From Ananas comosus (lineage: Eukaryota; Streptophyta; Magnoliopsida; Poales; Bromeliaceae), in NCBI RefSeq assembly GCF_001540865.1, contig NW_017893362.1, positions 26,030 to 90,029 of the forward strand: a stretch of DNA of 64,000 nt. The letters run 5' to 3'. A program made the translations under genes and the position numbers. Each line of letters starts with the position of its first letter. Position 1 is the stretch's first letter. Below the pieces are notes generated by a model that saw only the letters and a list, made by a program, of their open reading frames with translations, searched no databases and had not been told where the DNA came from. Shown piece by piece: positions 12,444 through 26,391 of this stretch.

Positions 12444-15029
12444 TGTCACGCCCCGGGATACAGCGGAAGCCCGCCTGGCACGTGCACAGACCCGCCATAT
12501 GTCTAAAACATATAAGGCGTCTAAAACAAAACAATAAAAGAGACAATACAAGAAAACATCTAGGAGTATCAGAGCATTATACATTATCTAGAGACTAAAG
12601 CAATGCGAAGAGTAGAAAGCTAAAATCATTAACAAACCGTAAAGTAATACAACCCAAGATCCAAAAATAAGTGCTAAAAAAGTATATAGGTGCTCTCTAT
12701 ACATAGTAAACAAATCCGTCGCTCTCCCAAAACATAAAAAGAGGGAAAACCACCTAAGAGTAAAAGTGAATCCTCGCTATTTAGCTAGCGATCCCCTTGC
12801 TGCGGTCCCGTGTTTCCGCCGGTGCAGAGGCCTCTGAAAGGAAAATATAAAACAGAGGGCGTGAGAACTATTAAATAATAGTTCCCAGTGGGCAATTACT
12901 GACTTCAGTGAAATGCACCACTAGGCCCAAAACTAAGCAAGTAAGGTAAATAAGGCATGTAAGAATAATATGAACAATTATTTGCTGAAATGGAAGCTCA
13001 ATATAGCATGAAGTCACTACTTTCATCAGTACTAATCTACCATATGATCTCTACTTAGTATGGATTTGCATAAGTAATAAAAGTAACAACTACAAGCATG
13101 TGCACAAGAGTATCCAACATGTAAATGCATAAGTATGCAACTAGCCCAATGTCCAAAATGTAAATAGTAAAGATGTCATTATTTACTATTCTAGTCAATG
13201 TCCAAAAGGTACAATATGTCACCAGTAACCCAATCCTGTGGAAGCTACCCGTAGGTAGTCCAGCCTGCACCGTGCCAACAATGGCTCCGTGGTAGTCAAC
13301 ATCCCGACTCTAGGAATGAGCCTCCCCCACGGCATCCCATTTTTGCGCCCAATCCCGCACGGGCGAGCATATGTCGCGATGGCTATCTCCGGAGTGCCGA
13401 CTTGTAGGGAGCGACCCTCACAAGTATGTGCGAATGAGCACAATGGCATGCAAGCGAATAAGTCCGTCTCAGGTCCGAGTGGTTCATCACTGTTTCATCG
13501 GATCTAAAATCCGGAATACAGCACATGTCCCAAAGGCCTGCCTCTATGTCATCGTGTCTAAAACACGGGATGTAGTAACTGTCTCAATGGCCTATCTCTA
13601 TGTCATCATGTCTAAAACATGAAATATAACAGATTTCCAATGGCCTATTATCATGTCTCTAAGTTGCAGTTTAACAGTTTTCTAGTTCAAGTGCCCCTTT
13701 ATGACACTTCTGTTTACTATGTCCCAATATGAATACTAAGTCTAAAAACTTATCATTCTAATCATTTTCCACACAAGAGACATGATCTTACATCATTCAT
13801 TAGAACCTCAAACTCATGCATACCAATAATGCATATGCTTCTCTCTACAACATAGAATCAATCTTTTTCATGATGTACAATATAGGAATTTTAAGCATTC
13901 TAAAATTCATATAAATTCAATTCAACATGAATATGCATGTATTTATAGTGTACGAAAATATTTAATCGCGTAGGAGGCATTTCCCCATATTTCAATGAAG
14001 CCAAACCCACCAACGACAATGGAACCCTTCATTTGCTCCGACGAGGGCGTCCACCACTCTCCTAGTACCCTAAAGGTATGGAAACAAGTGTCACAAGAAT
14101 CTTACGAATAATACCTAGCACAAACATTAAGCTTTCCAAGCTAAGGTGGAGAAAACTCACCGTACGCGAAAGAATCTCTCTCGATCTCCAAAAGGGAGCT
14201 AGAGTCCTTCAAATTCAACCTAAATCAAAGTTCTAAACCAATCAATTTGGTTCTAGAAGCTACAAATCCAAAATCCCCATTTCTAACCCTAAAATTCAAA
14301 ATCTAGGGTTTCCAACAAGTAGAAACTACAAAACTTGATCCAAAAGGAAGATTAAATATACTAACCTCACAAGATGCATAAAACCAAGCTCCAAGCCAAG
14401 TGGAGTTGAAGATCTCCTCTCAAACAAGCTCCTCTTCAAGCTCCAAGCTTTCAACAATGGAGGAAACCAACAAAAAGTAAGGTGGAGAAGAGAGGAGAGA
14501 TCAAAACCAACCAAAATCCACCAAAAAATGGAGAAGAATCAAAGGGGGAGAGTCTCACCTTGATCTCTACTGGTTAGGGCTCAAAAAGAGCAGCTATGGG
14601 GGCTGGGGTGATATTTATATAGGTTGCAACAATTGCAAATACACCCCTCCCCGAAACAACCCATTTTGTACTGCGTACCGGTACACGGGTTTGTGTACCG
14701 GTACACATTCCACGCACCAGCCCAACCCGAGCCTCGGGTTGGCACGAGATCTGCCTGCGTATCGGTACACAAGCCCCGTACTAGTACAGCCATCAGCGTG
14801 TACCGATACAGCCATCAACCCTGTACCGGTACACAACCCTGCTGAGGCTACCCGAGAGCTGACCAAAAATCCGACTTTTCGGATTTTGGTGCAAAGTTTT
14901 AAACCTCAATTCTCGGGACTCGAACAATAGGTCGGAACACTGTCAACGACCCTCCACAAAATGTGGAAAAGTTCAGAGCACGAAACAAACACTCGAGCCT
15001 TGCAATTTGCAAAGGTCCAGTGCGTCACA
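12444..15029 (-). mobile_element. 5' LTR (2586 bp) of the minus-strand gag element, TACCGGTAC subtype
   Basis: Begins TGTCACGCCCCGGGATACAG on the plus strand and ends CAGTGCGTCACA at 15029 (reverse complement TGTGACGCACTGG). Contains the perfect stem-loop GAACTATTA-AA-TAATAGTTC at 12865-12884, the GC-rich core (13270-13450), a minus-strand TATA box (TATATAAATATC near 14610), and GTACCGGTACA palindromes (14676-14835). The adjacent PBS shows it is the 5' LTR. Inserted into another minus LTR whose sequence resumes at 15030. Confidence 0.92.
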
Positions 15030-15187
15030 CCGTAGGTTTCTCGATACCGCACGAGCGAACATAAGTCGCGTAGGCCAACTCCGGAGGCCGGCTTGTAGGG
15101 AGCGACCCTCACAAGCATGTGCGAATGAGCACAAATGGCAAGCAAGCGAAAACATCATCTCAAGTATCAAATCATCATGTCTCTAGC
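15030..15187 (-). mobile_element. Host LTR fragment between two insertions
   Basis: GC-rich core of a minus LTR (CCGTAGGTTTCTCGATACCG .. CATGTCTCTAGC), nearly identical to 9066-9226. It is cut at 15187 by the next LTR insertion. It continues after that LTR at 28912 and 28980-30529. Confidence 0.85.
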
Positions 15188-15775
15188 TGTCACGCCCCGG
15201 GACCCAGCGGAAGCCCGCCCGGCACGTGCCCAGACCCGCCATACGTCTAAAACGTATAAGGCGTCTAGCAACAACAATAATAAAAGCAATAATAAAAGAC
15301 ATTTAGGAGTATCAGAGCATAATAAATGTCTAACTGCTACAACAAGGGATAAGGTAGAACTGTAAATCCACTAAATAAGACATAAAGTAAATACAATAGG
15401 AAATCCCAAATACAAGTGCTATAGGTAGGTACATAGGTGGTCTCTACACATAGATACAAAAATCTCTCACACTCTCAACTACAAAAAGAAAGAGTAAACC
15501 ACCTAGGCAAAGTACCGCTCCTCGCTAGCTAGCTAAGCGATCCCCTTGCCGCGATCCCGTGCCTCCGCCGGTGCCGAAGGCTCTGAAAAGTAAACCACAA
15601 AACGAGGGCATAAGAACTATTAAAAATAGTTCCCAGTGGGCAATTACTGACTTCAGTGAATGCACCACAAGGCCCAAAGCTACAAAAGATGTCAGTGACT
15701 ATAAAAGTAGAAAGGCGACAGGTAAGTAAAAATGTAACTTACTACGACATGATATCTCTACTTAGCATAAATAGC
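15188..15775 (-). mobile_element. Minus LTR inserted with TSD CTAGC; clean part only
   Basis: Starts TGTCACGCCCCGGGACCCAG directly after CTAGC (15183-15187). Shows the stem-loop module at 15613-15640. The clean sequence stops at ..GCATAAATAGC; its continuation is found after the noisy duplicate, at 26972-28911, where it ends before a second CTAGC (28912-28916). Taken together it is one solo LTR of about 2.5 kb. The break at 15776 is therefore an assembly break and not biology. Confidence 0.8.
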
Positions 15776-16809
15776 AAAGAAGATGAAAACACCGTTTTGG
15801 AGTAGGTTTTATTTGGTTTTCTCTAGTAACGCCTAGGGCTAAATTGATGGTTCCAATCTTTCCTTTAGGTTGGAATTGAGGTACTCTACTCTCATGTGGA
15901 GCTTTGGTAGAGTTCATAGCCCAACAAGGTATATTCTATCTTTCATATTGGTTTTTGATGGAATTCGTGGATGTTTTGTCGAGCCTTGTGGACAACTCCG
16001 GTGGGCTTTGACTTGTGCGACAACTTCTGGTTCGGTTTGGACTTGTGGACAACTTGGTGGGGTTTGACTGTGAACCCTCTGTGGAATTTTTGGTTAGGAA
16101 GCTAGAGCACTTGTGACAACTCCGTTCACATAGCAAAACGAAGGGTTTCGGAAGGGGTATCCGTAGGTTGACCTCACTGGAAATAAGGTAAACTCGCGCC
16201 TAATGTTTCATTATCATTATTTGTAAATGAAAAACATTTTTGTCTATATTATTTACTATATATTTGTATGCTATATTAATTTGTAAGTTGCTTATATGAC
16301 ATATTCATTTATTTTTTGTCATTTGTTTTATAAGCCTCTATGTTTAGTAGAGAGAAATCTGTATATATAAATCTTGTCTTATGTGAAATTTGACACTTCT
16401 TTAACATATCTTGTTCAGAAATTCATGTTTGCATTTAGTTGAAATGCAGTTTTGACATGCTCTTGACATAGAACTTTTAGCTTGATATATGTGAATCATT
16501 GAATGTCATAATACGGGACTACTTGACTTAGTAATGGTTAAACTTACATTAATTGACATAGAGATGATTGACGCGTTGGGTTATTTAGTTACTTATCCAT
16601 GTTTTATGATATGATTACCGTGGACTTGAGAGGAAGATTATGCTTGCTGTGTCATTGTGTCTTAATTCCACATTACTATGACGGTCGTCTACCTCACAAG
16701 CGCTGACTCCGGAGACAGCTCTCGCGACACAACTCGCACTGTCGGGATTGGCGCCGTAAGATTGGATGCCGTGGGGAGCTCATTTCTAGAGTGAGAATGT
16801 GAGCTACTT

Positions 16810-19235
16810 TGTTAATACACTGGACTCTGTCAAATTGCGAGGTTCGACGTGTTTTGATTTGGAGTTCCGTAGCTTTTTGCCAGCACTTGGTGGAAATCGG
16901 TGAGACTTGTTATTCCGACCTAAAATTTCTGATATTCTGGATTGTTTTTTTTGCTAAGTCCTGGAGAGTTTTTTACTCTTCGGGACCTGTTCCGTCCCCA
17001 GTGGAGAGACCTAGCCGTCTTTCATTTCCGAATAAGTGTTGCAGGCAGGACTTAGGCAATCTGTCCCTGGGCATGAGAGAGGATCGGGTTCCCGAGAGCT
17101 TGTTTTGCCGGGAGGGTCCTGAGATCCGTCCCTTGTTTTCAGCTGATAGAGACCGTCCCTCAGACGAATAATTGCCGCAGACCCGGCTATTGCCACAGGT
17201 TGGATTTTGATGGGACCTAAGTGGATGTTATTATCATGAGAGGGCTTTATTAGGCCATTTCGCTCTCCTTCACGCCTATTTCTTCTCCCTCACACTCTCT
17301 CTATATCCTCTAGAAGTAGAAAGAAGTGAGGAGAAGAAGAAGAAGAAGGAGTAGAAGAGTCAAGCTGGAGGCCGTTGTAGCATTCTTCTCTGCTCCTAGT
17401 TTCTCGACCTTTTGTGCTTGGAGCTTGTTGTTGTGACTTTGTGGTATCTATATAATTTCAACCCTTGAGGAGTTTGAAGCTTGGTTTGGAACATGTCCTA
17501 TGAGGTAATAGTTAGTTTTCTTCCTCGTAATATAGTTTTGTGAGCTTTAAACTGATGAACCGCCTAAGATTGGTAGATCATTTATTATTTGATGAGCTTT
17601 GGGACCCAATTGATGGTTTAGAATCTTCGGTTTATGTTGGATTTGAAGGACTCTAACTCCGCATTTGAGATCTGAGAGAGCTTTCCTTCACACTTTGATT
17701 AGTGAGTTTTTCTCCACGCTTACTTAGATGGTTAATGATTGTGCTTGTATGCATCAGTAAAGCCCCGTTTGACTCTTGTTCCTACAGTCTTTAGGGTGCT
17801 AGGAGACTAATGGCATGGCTTCTCGGAGCTTACGAAGTATTTGCAGTAGAGTTGTGGTGGGTTTTTGACTTTAAAACGACAATCGACGGCGATCATTGTA
17901 ACGTCAATTTGAATGCAATCATGCTAGATAGGATTTATGTAATTTAGAACACTTAAAATACATGTGCTATGTGTAAGAATGAAATTTCACTCTAATATCG
18001 TAGAGCATACACTGGTAACTTTCATACATGTGAGAAGTGTTTCGAGATAGCAATTGGGAATCATGTCCCTTATGTTAATTAACTTACAAATTGGTAATTG
18101 TCAAACACTGCACTATGAATTGGACTTAGTGATTAAGTGTCCATAAAGGGCACTTGACTTAGTAACTATGAAACTGCTATAATGAGACATAGTGATCGCC
18201 TTGATATCTATTGACTTTTGAATAGCCCATTGAGATAGTGACATATCCAATGTTGTTAGAACATGAGGACTTGATAACTTGAGACGGATCTTACGTTACT
18301 TGCCATTGTGCTGCAATTCACATGCTTGTGAGGGTCCGCTCTCCTGCAGGAGGCCATCGCGATATCATATTTCCGCCGTGGCGGATTAAGCGCCGAAGTG
18401 GAATTGGCCGGTAGAAAAGGCTCTATAAAAGGGAGATGTTGACTACCCACAAATTAGATCGGATCGCCCAGTTACAGGGGCCAAACAGCCTTGGGCGGTC
18501 CTCATATTTTGATTTGAAGCATAACATGCCCATGTGGACCATTGATTAGAATAGAAAAATGACATCTTTAATCTATTTAGCTGTGGACATCTATTTGGTA
18601 CATTCATGCTAGTGAAGCTTTTATTACTTGAGCAAAATCATGCATATATTACAATATTCATGTTTATTTACTAGTTGTACTCAATCGCTTTTGTTTAGAC
18701 TTATACACACACCCTTTTTGTAGCTTTTGGCCCTGTGGCGCATTTTACTGAAGTCAGTATTGCTTCACTGATGTGAACTATTATTCAATACTAGTTCTCA
18801 CACGCCCTATTCGTGTTTTATTTCAGAGGCTTTCGGCACCCAGCGAGGCACGGGATCGGGCAGAGGAGATCGCATAGCTAAGATAACGCGGAGCTTTGCT
18901 GTTGCTCCTAGGGGTCACTCTGCTCTTTTTGGTTTTGTGAGACACGAGAGTTTTGTACCATGTATAGAACACCCATGTTTGTTAAATGTTTAGGCATTGT
19001 ATTTGGGATGTCTCTTGTAACTACTTCACCTTTATCTAGTGGACTTCGGCTCTTAATGTTCATTTCTTTATGTAGCTTAAAACACTTTACTTCTAATACA
19101 GGCTAGATTGCTCTCCTTTCTTCTTGCCTTAATTATATCGGTTTTGTTTTAGACAGGCCTTGTATGTTATTAGACATATGGCCCGGTCTGGGCACGGGCC
19201 GGACGGGCTATTTCGCTGCGTCCCAGGGCGTGACA
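16810..19235 (+). mobile_element. Noisy copy of the solo LTR 5714-8163
   Basis: Starts TGTTAATACACTGGACTCTG and ends CAGGGCGTGACA, with CTACT on both sides (16805-16809 and 19236-19240). Same insertion at the same host base as 5714-8163, which independent transposition could not produce. Confidence 0.85.
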
Positions 19236-19666
19236 CTACTACGGGGCCATTGACGTGAAGCGTGATACACTTGTGTAGGCCTAGTTAATTTGATAATCGA
19301 CAAATAAAATATAATTAGAACATCACTACTAAGATAGTGCATACTAGTTTGGACATGCTATTCATGTTAGAATAGCTCTAATAATTATGAAACTTCAATA
19401 CTAAGTAAGGTACTAGTAAGTTCTAGTAAATCTTTGTTTACATCGCTTATTATCATGTTGTTATTTCAATTTCATGCTTAACATACTACTTATGCCTCAA
19501 TGACCCTAAGTGATGTATTCGTGACGGTCGGCGACTTACGCCACTGAGAACTATTGACTATAGTTCTTATTCCCATTTTGTTGTTGTTTTTGTTTACAAG
19601 AGCCATGCCACGCTAAGGAAGAGGCTATGAAGCGACAGAAGGGGTCACATCTAGGCATAGTCGTAG

Positions 19667-21895
19667 TGGTCAATTACTGACCTCAGCTCAATTCACCAAC
19701 TAGCCCCAAAAGAAAAGGGTAAAGTCAAAAAGCAACTAATAATAGTAAAGTGTTTACATTTAATGAAGTATGATTTAAAATGCTAAACTACTTACGTTGC
19801 AAATACACATGATGTCAAATGTGTTGCTACCTCTACTTTGTCACAATGAAGTATGTCGCAAGCATGACTAATATGTCCAATGTATGATGAATTATGCTTT
19901 CATCATGATAGCAAGTATACTATGATGCAATGAATACAGATTATCCATGTATACTACAAGTCCCAACGCTATGACTATAAGCATCGTAAAGGTAATCCAA
20001 CTATTAACGTCTATGCTAATAGTGATAGTCAATTTCCGTTCAATGTCATTATTGTCCAACATGTTCTAGGAACTACATATTGTAGTCCAGCTTGTGCACT
20101 AAAGTGTCGATGGTAGCTCCCAAGCATTCCCCACTCCACAGGAATGAGTCTATCCCTGCCGACCCCGTAGGTATTCTCGATACCGCACGACGAACATAAG
20201 TCGCGTAGGCCAACTTCCCGGATGCCGGCGTTGTAGGGAGCGACCCTCACAAGCATCGTGCGAATGAGCACAAAATGGTCAAGCAAGCGACATCCGTCTC
20301 AAGTATCAAAATTCTATCATGTCTCTACATCGGTAATACAGCCACTAGCATCCAACAACATATTCTATGTTCAAGGTTGAAGTTCACTCTCACCATGCAT
20401 ATTGCCGTCTTTCATGACACTTAAGCATTACTATAGGTCAACACTACCACTATTTGCCATATTCCATTAGTGACCTTAAACACGTAGTTCATACAGACGG
20501 CCGAGCTGCAATGCCGCTTAATGACAATTAGCGCCAATTATTCTCAGTAGTACAAGTCCCCGAGCCTTTTTTATGGCTTCAAGATTCCTTTAAGTCTCGA
20601 GTAGGAATACTTTAAATGCTGTAACAGTAATATCCATTTTTCACATAGAAATTATGAATCCAAGTCTCCATAAGATGCCAATCATGTACAAGCCCCACTT
20701 GGTAGCTCTCTAACTATAATAGGGTCGCGATATTCTTACCATAAATATAGGCATGCTAAGGCCATCCAAAATTCTCGGATAAATACATTTATCATATAAT
20801 CACGAAATTTTACTCTACGCAAGCATAATAACATGGGCGTATAGAATTTCTCAATATGCCAGGCTAAGTCAAACCCACCGAACCGTCGCTAATCCCTCGT
20901 TTTGGCCGAACGGAGTTGTCCACAAGTCTCAAAACTACCCTAAAAGTAAGGAGCGAGAGATATCACAGCATTACGAGCACTCTAGCTCCAAACATTAAAC
21001 ATCTCACGAAAAGGGCCATAAACCTTAACCTAGGCGAGTAGAAAATCTCTCTCAAGCATCTAAAAAGAGAGATAAAATCCTTCCAATCCAACCAATGGAA
21101 GGTTCTAAGCCAAATACAATTTAGCTCAAAGGCTAGAATCAAAGCTCAAAATCAACCCTAAAAATCCTATTTAGGGTTCCATAAGGTAAAATCTACACCA
21201 AAAAACAAGGATCAAAGGTTAGAACTAAGGTACTAACTCTCTCTAGATGGCCTAAACAAGTCTCCAAGATCTTCTAGGTTGAAAGATGGTCCACCACCAA
21301 GCCCTACAACAAACTCCCAGAGCCCCCCCAAGCAAGCTCCTCCTCTTCTTCTTGCTCCTCTCCCTTCTTCTTCTCTCTCTAGAAGGCTTGGAGAGGTAGA
21401 ATGAAGGAAAAGAGAAGGAGAGGGTGGACATGGCTATTAAGGCCTTCCAAAGTAACAAATCCTAGAAGGTCCCCATCAAAAAATAAATTGCATCAAGCCG
21501 CGGTCTGCAGATTTCAACCCAGAGGCGATGGCGGTCTCTCCGTGCAAGGGCAACCGGTCTTTCAGGTCGAGACCCAAGAAACACCACGTTCGGAATCGGT
21601 CTCTCCCCGCACGCGGACCCAGTCTCTCGCCCGCGTGGACGCGCTCGGAGACGTCTCGCCTACCAGGGCCCGTTGCCTCACCGCTGCGCAATCACTGCTC
21701 ACTGGGAGATATCCGTTTCCTATCAGGGACCGGTCGCCGAGAGAAAAACTCTCAGGACTCGTCCAGGAACTCAAGGTTTCGAATTTTTTAAGTCGGAAAA
21801 CATTCTACGACCCTCCATCCCAAGTGTGAAAAAAGCTCGGAACAGCATCCACAAACATTCGAACCTCGCAAATTTCAAAATCGCAGTGTGTTAGC
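19667..21895 (-). mobile_element. Noisy copy of the truncated minus LTR 8588-10767
   Basis: The strand-switch junction (CATAGTCGTAGTGGTCAATTACTG) matches that at 8588 apart from indels. The other end is CAGTGTGTTAGCA near 21895, corrupting the expected GTGTGTTACA. Confidence 0.8.
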
Positions 21896-22334
21896 AAATA
21901 TAATCCTAACATAGTAGTCAGAGCATAAAATACTATCCTAAATGAGTAAAACACAATTACTAAAGGATCATAACAAAAATAAAACGATAAAATACAACGT
22001 ATCTCCAAAATAACACATGTTCATAACCAAAGAAGATACAATCGGAATCATATCGGTCGGTCTCTATACAAAAATGGTCAAAGTACACCTTTACAAACAC
22101 ATAAAACAAAAAGAGGTGTCCAAATATATCGGATTATCTCCAACAAGCTTTAGCTATACCGACTTCCTTGTCCGGCGGTCACCTGCCTCTTCCTTTGTGG
22201 AAGGCTCTGAAAACAAATAACAAATACATAGGGGTGGAACTATTCAACAACAGTTTCCAAAGTGAGGTAACCATCGAGAAAATGAATTACAGTAAAACTC
22301 AAAATGTTCGTACCGTGTTTCGTAAAAACTCCCA

Positions 22335-23262
22335 GTAGGTAGAGGATTGACGAACAGGAGAGAATCGCGGTCCGCAAACCCCTCGCTCGAAGATGCGGGC
22401 CTTGTCCTGTCGTCGCCCGCAACGACGAAAGACACGCAATGAAGTAAGCCAAGAGAAACTGCCGCTCTCGTACTCGGGCAACGGTCCGCTCGCCTAAGCG
22501 CAAGTTGCGCAAATCCGCTCCATATCCTCTTGACGCGGTCGGGAAGTAGTGGGCCAGTAGAAGCCTTGAACCTCTCCAAGTAATAGCGGCCAAGTTGGTG
22601 CTGGGGTTCTCCTGCAAAGATCCAACCACTAGCGATAGGCCTTGCCGTCCAGGTGTGAGTGCGAGCAAAACTGCGATCTCTCTCCTCACGAAGGTATCGC
22701 GAAGAGCTTCCCCATATGCATTCAACCAATTTTCGCATCGAGATCCAGTGTCGACCTTCCGTCGTCGAAGATCCCGGGGACTGCCCTCCTGAAGCTCGTT
22801 GAGGCGCTCCATGAGTCGTCCCGCTCAAGCTGCTCAAGCCAACACGGGAAAAACACTCCAATCGGGGGTAGCCCCATAACAGGTGGCGAGCCGCCAAAAA
22901 GCCTCCGTCCTGAGGCGCGGCTACGGGCGCTGCTCGCGAAGAACTGGGCAAGGGGATGCAATCTCGCGCGATTCCAAACAGATGCTGGGCGTGTTAGGTG
23001 CTGGGCCTGGAAGCTGACGCGCCTCTGGCAGAAGACAAGATCCTCCAGGCGCTTCATGTCCGCGCCTCTATGTCGCGCGCCGCATCGGCCTGCTTGTTGG
23101 CCGCCGCCGCCCTGCTGAGCCACGAATCAGTAAGAGTAGCGAGCCGGTCTCTAACTTCACGGCAGCACTCGCTCCGGAATCGGAGGTAGGCGGAGGTCTC
23201 AGACCTCACTCAAGTTTGCCGGGCATTGTCGCCCCGGCAGATTGAGAGCGTGTAATCGGCAT
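22335..23262 (-). pseudogene. gag: Noisy copy of the gag pseudogene 11185-12102
   Basis: The ATG corresponds to 23262. The same protein can be followed only by switching frame many times (for example CSRVGLSSLSG in one frame and MERLNELQEGSPRDL in another). The frameshifts are absent from the clean copy, so they are taken as sequence errors rather than decay. Confidence 0.8.
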
Positions 23263-23612
23263 GTCCAGCTACAGACATCATAAACGCTAAGTTATAAAAA
23301 CCCACGCCTAATTCGCATCCCCGCTCAAAAGACAATACCCAAATCATCGCGAAAGTAAGATGTTCTTCAACCACTAACTCCCGATGTTAATATGTCGGCT
23401 GCCAACGGTAAACCCCTCCGGGAAGTTAGAAGCTATACACTCGTCAATTTAAACTACCACTTTCTAGAGGTTATCAAAGATACCCAATCAGATACTTCGC
23501 TTGCAAGTCGTATAGACCCTCGCTCTCATGAGCCTATTCCTATAGTCCAACCAGCCTAAAAGGTTTGCTCACGGTCCCCAAGACCAACCTAGCTCTGATA
23601 CCAAATTACATC

Positions 23613-26235
23613 TGTCACGTTCCCGCGGATACAGCGGAAGCCCGCCTGGCCACGTAAGCACAACACGCCCATACTATGTCTAAAACATATAAGGCGTCTA
23701 AAACAAAACACATAAAAGAGACAATTACAAGAAAACATCTAGGAGTATCGAGGCATTATACATTATCGTAGAGAGCTAAAGCAATGGCAGCAATGAGAGT
23801 AGAAAGCTAAAATCATTAACAACCGTAAATAAACACACCCAAGATCCCTCAAAAAAAAATAAGTGCATAAAAAAGTATATAGGTGCCTTAATATGTAAAA
23901 CAAATCCGCGCTCTCCAAAACATAAAAATGAGGAAAAAACCCACCTAAGAGTAAAAGTGAATCCTCGGCTATTTAGCTAGCGATCGCCCTTGCTGCGTCC
24001 CCGTTTTCCGCCGGCTCAGAGGCCTCTGAAAGGAAAATATAAAACAGAGCGTGAGAACTATTAATAATAAGTTCACAGTGCGCAATTACTGACTTCAGTG
24101 AATGCACCACTAGGCCAAAAAACTAAGCAAGTAAGGTAAATAAGGCATGTAAAGAATAATATGAACAATTATTTGCTGCAAATGGAAGCTCAATATAGCA
24201 AGAGTCACTAACTTTCATGTACTAATCTACCACTATGACTCTTACTTAGTAATGTGTTTGCATAAGTAATAAAAGTAACAACTACAAGCATTGTGACAAG
24301 AGTACCAAACTGTAAATGCATAGTATGCAAACTAGCCTAATGTCGCAAAATGTTAATACGTAAAGATGTCATTATTTACTATTCTTAGTCAATGTCCAAA
24401 ACTACAATATGTCACCAGTAACCCAATCCTTGTGGAAGCTACCCGTAGTAGTCCAGCCGCACGTGCCAGACAATGGTGCCGTGTAGCAACAACCCCGACT
24501 CTAGGAATGTAGCCTCCCCACGGCATGCCGCATTTGTTGCCCCATCCCGCGTTGACAGGGCGAGCATATGCTGCGATGGCATCTCCGGGTGCCGACTTTT
24601 GTAGGGAGCGACCCTCACAATATGTGCGACATGAGCACATGGCATGCAAGCGAGTAGTCCTTCCAGGTCCGATGTTCATCACTGTTTCATCGATCTAAAT
24701 CCGGAATACAGCACATTCCCAAAGGCTCGACCTGCTATGTCATCGTGTCTAAAACACGGGATGTAGAACTGCTCGAAGATGCCTATCTCTAGTCATCATG
24801 TCTAAAAACATGAAATATAACAGATTTCCAATGGCCTATTTACATGTCCTAAAGATTGCAGTTAAATCAGTTTTCTAGTTCAAGTCCCTTTATGACACTT
24901 CTGTTTACTATGTCCGCAATATGAATACTAGTCTAAAAACTTATGCATTCTATCTATTATGTCCCACACAAGAGACATGATCTTACATCATTCAATTAAG
25001 AACTCAAACTCATTATGCATACCAATAAGCATATGCTTCTCTTCTACACATAGAATCAATCTTTTTCATGATGTACAATATAGGATTTGAAGCATTCTAA
25101 AATTCATATACAATTCAAGTTCAACATGAATATGACATGTATTTATAGTGATCGAAAATATTTAATTCGCGTAGGAGGCATTCTCCCATATTTCAATGAA
25201 CCAAACCCACCAACGACAATGGAACCCTCATTGCTCCGACGACGGAGTCCACGACTCTTCCTAGTCACCTAAAGTTATGGAAACAATGTCCAAGAATCTA
25301 TCCGGAATATGACCTAGCACAACATTAAGCTTTCAAGCTAAGGTGGAGAAAACTACCGTCACGCGAAAGAATCTCTCTCGATCTCAAAAGGGAGCTAGAG
25401 TCCTTCAAATTCAACCTAAATCAAAGTTTAAACCAATCAATTTTTTGGGTTGCTACGAAGCTACAAATCCAAAATACCCCATTTCTAACCCTAAAATTCA
25501 AAATCTAGGCGTTCCATACAAGTAGAAACTACAAACTTAGATCAAAAGGAAGATTTAAATATACTACCACGTCCAGATCATAAAACCAAGCTCCAAGCAA
25601 GTGGAGTTGAAGATCTCCTCTCCAAACAAGCTCCTACTTCCAAGCTCCAAGCTTTCACAATGGAGGAAACCAACAAAAAGTAAGGTGGAGAAGAGAGGAG
25701 AGATCAAAACCAACCAAAATCCACCAAAAAATGGAGAAAGAATCAAAGGGGAGATCTCACCTTATCTTACTACTGGGTTAGGCTCATAAAATAGAGCTAT
25801 GGGCTGGGGTGATATTTATATAAGGTTGCAACAATTGCAAATACACCCCTCCCCGGAAACAACCCATTTTGTACTGCGTACCGGTACACGGGTTTGTGTG
25901 TACTGGTACAACATTCCACGCACGATCAGCCAACCGAGCCTCGGGTTGCCGAGATCTGCACTTGGTATCCTGGTACACAAGCCCGTACAAGTACAGCCAT
26001 CAGGTGTACGCGATACAGCCATCAACCACTGTACCGGTAGCACACCTGCTGAGGACCCAAGAGCTGATCCAAAATCGCACTTTTCGGATTTTGGTGGCAA
26101 AATTTTTAAACCTCAATATCTCGGACTCGAACAATAGGTCGGAACACTGTCAACCGACCTCCACAAATGGTGGAAAAGTTCAGAGCACGAAACAAACACT
26201 CGAGCGTGCAATTTGCAAAGGTCCCAGTGCGCACA
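23613..26235 (-). mobile_element. Noisy copy of the 5' LTR 12444-15029 with its PBS
   Basis: Starts TGTCACGTTCCCGCGGATAC, next to the PBS (CTCTGATACCAAATT at 23592), and ends near CAGTGCGCACA. Palindromes GTACCGGTACACGGG are recognisable at 25878. Confidence 0.8.
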
Positions 26236-26391
26236 CCGTAGGGTTTCCGGAACGCGCCGACGAACGATAAGTCGCGTAGCGCCCAACTCGCGAGGCCGCT
26301 TGTAGGACGACCCTTCACAAGCATGTGCGAATGAGCACAAATGGCAAGCAAGCGAAAACATCATCTCAAAGTATCAAATCATATTCTCTAC

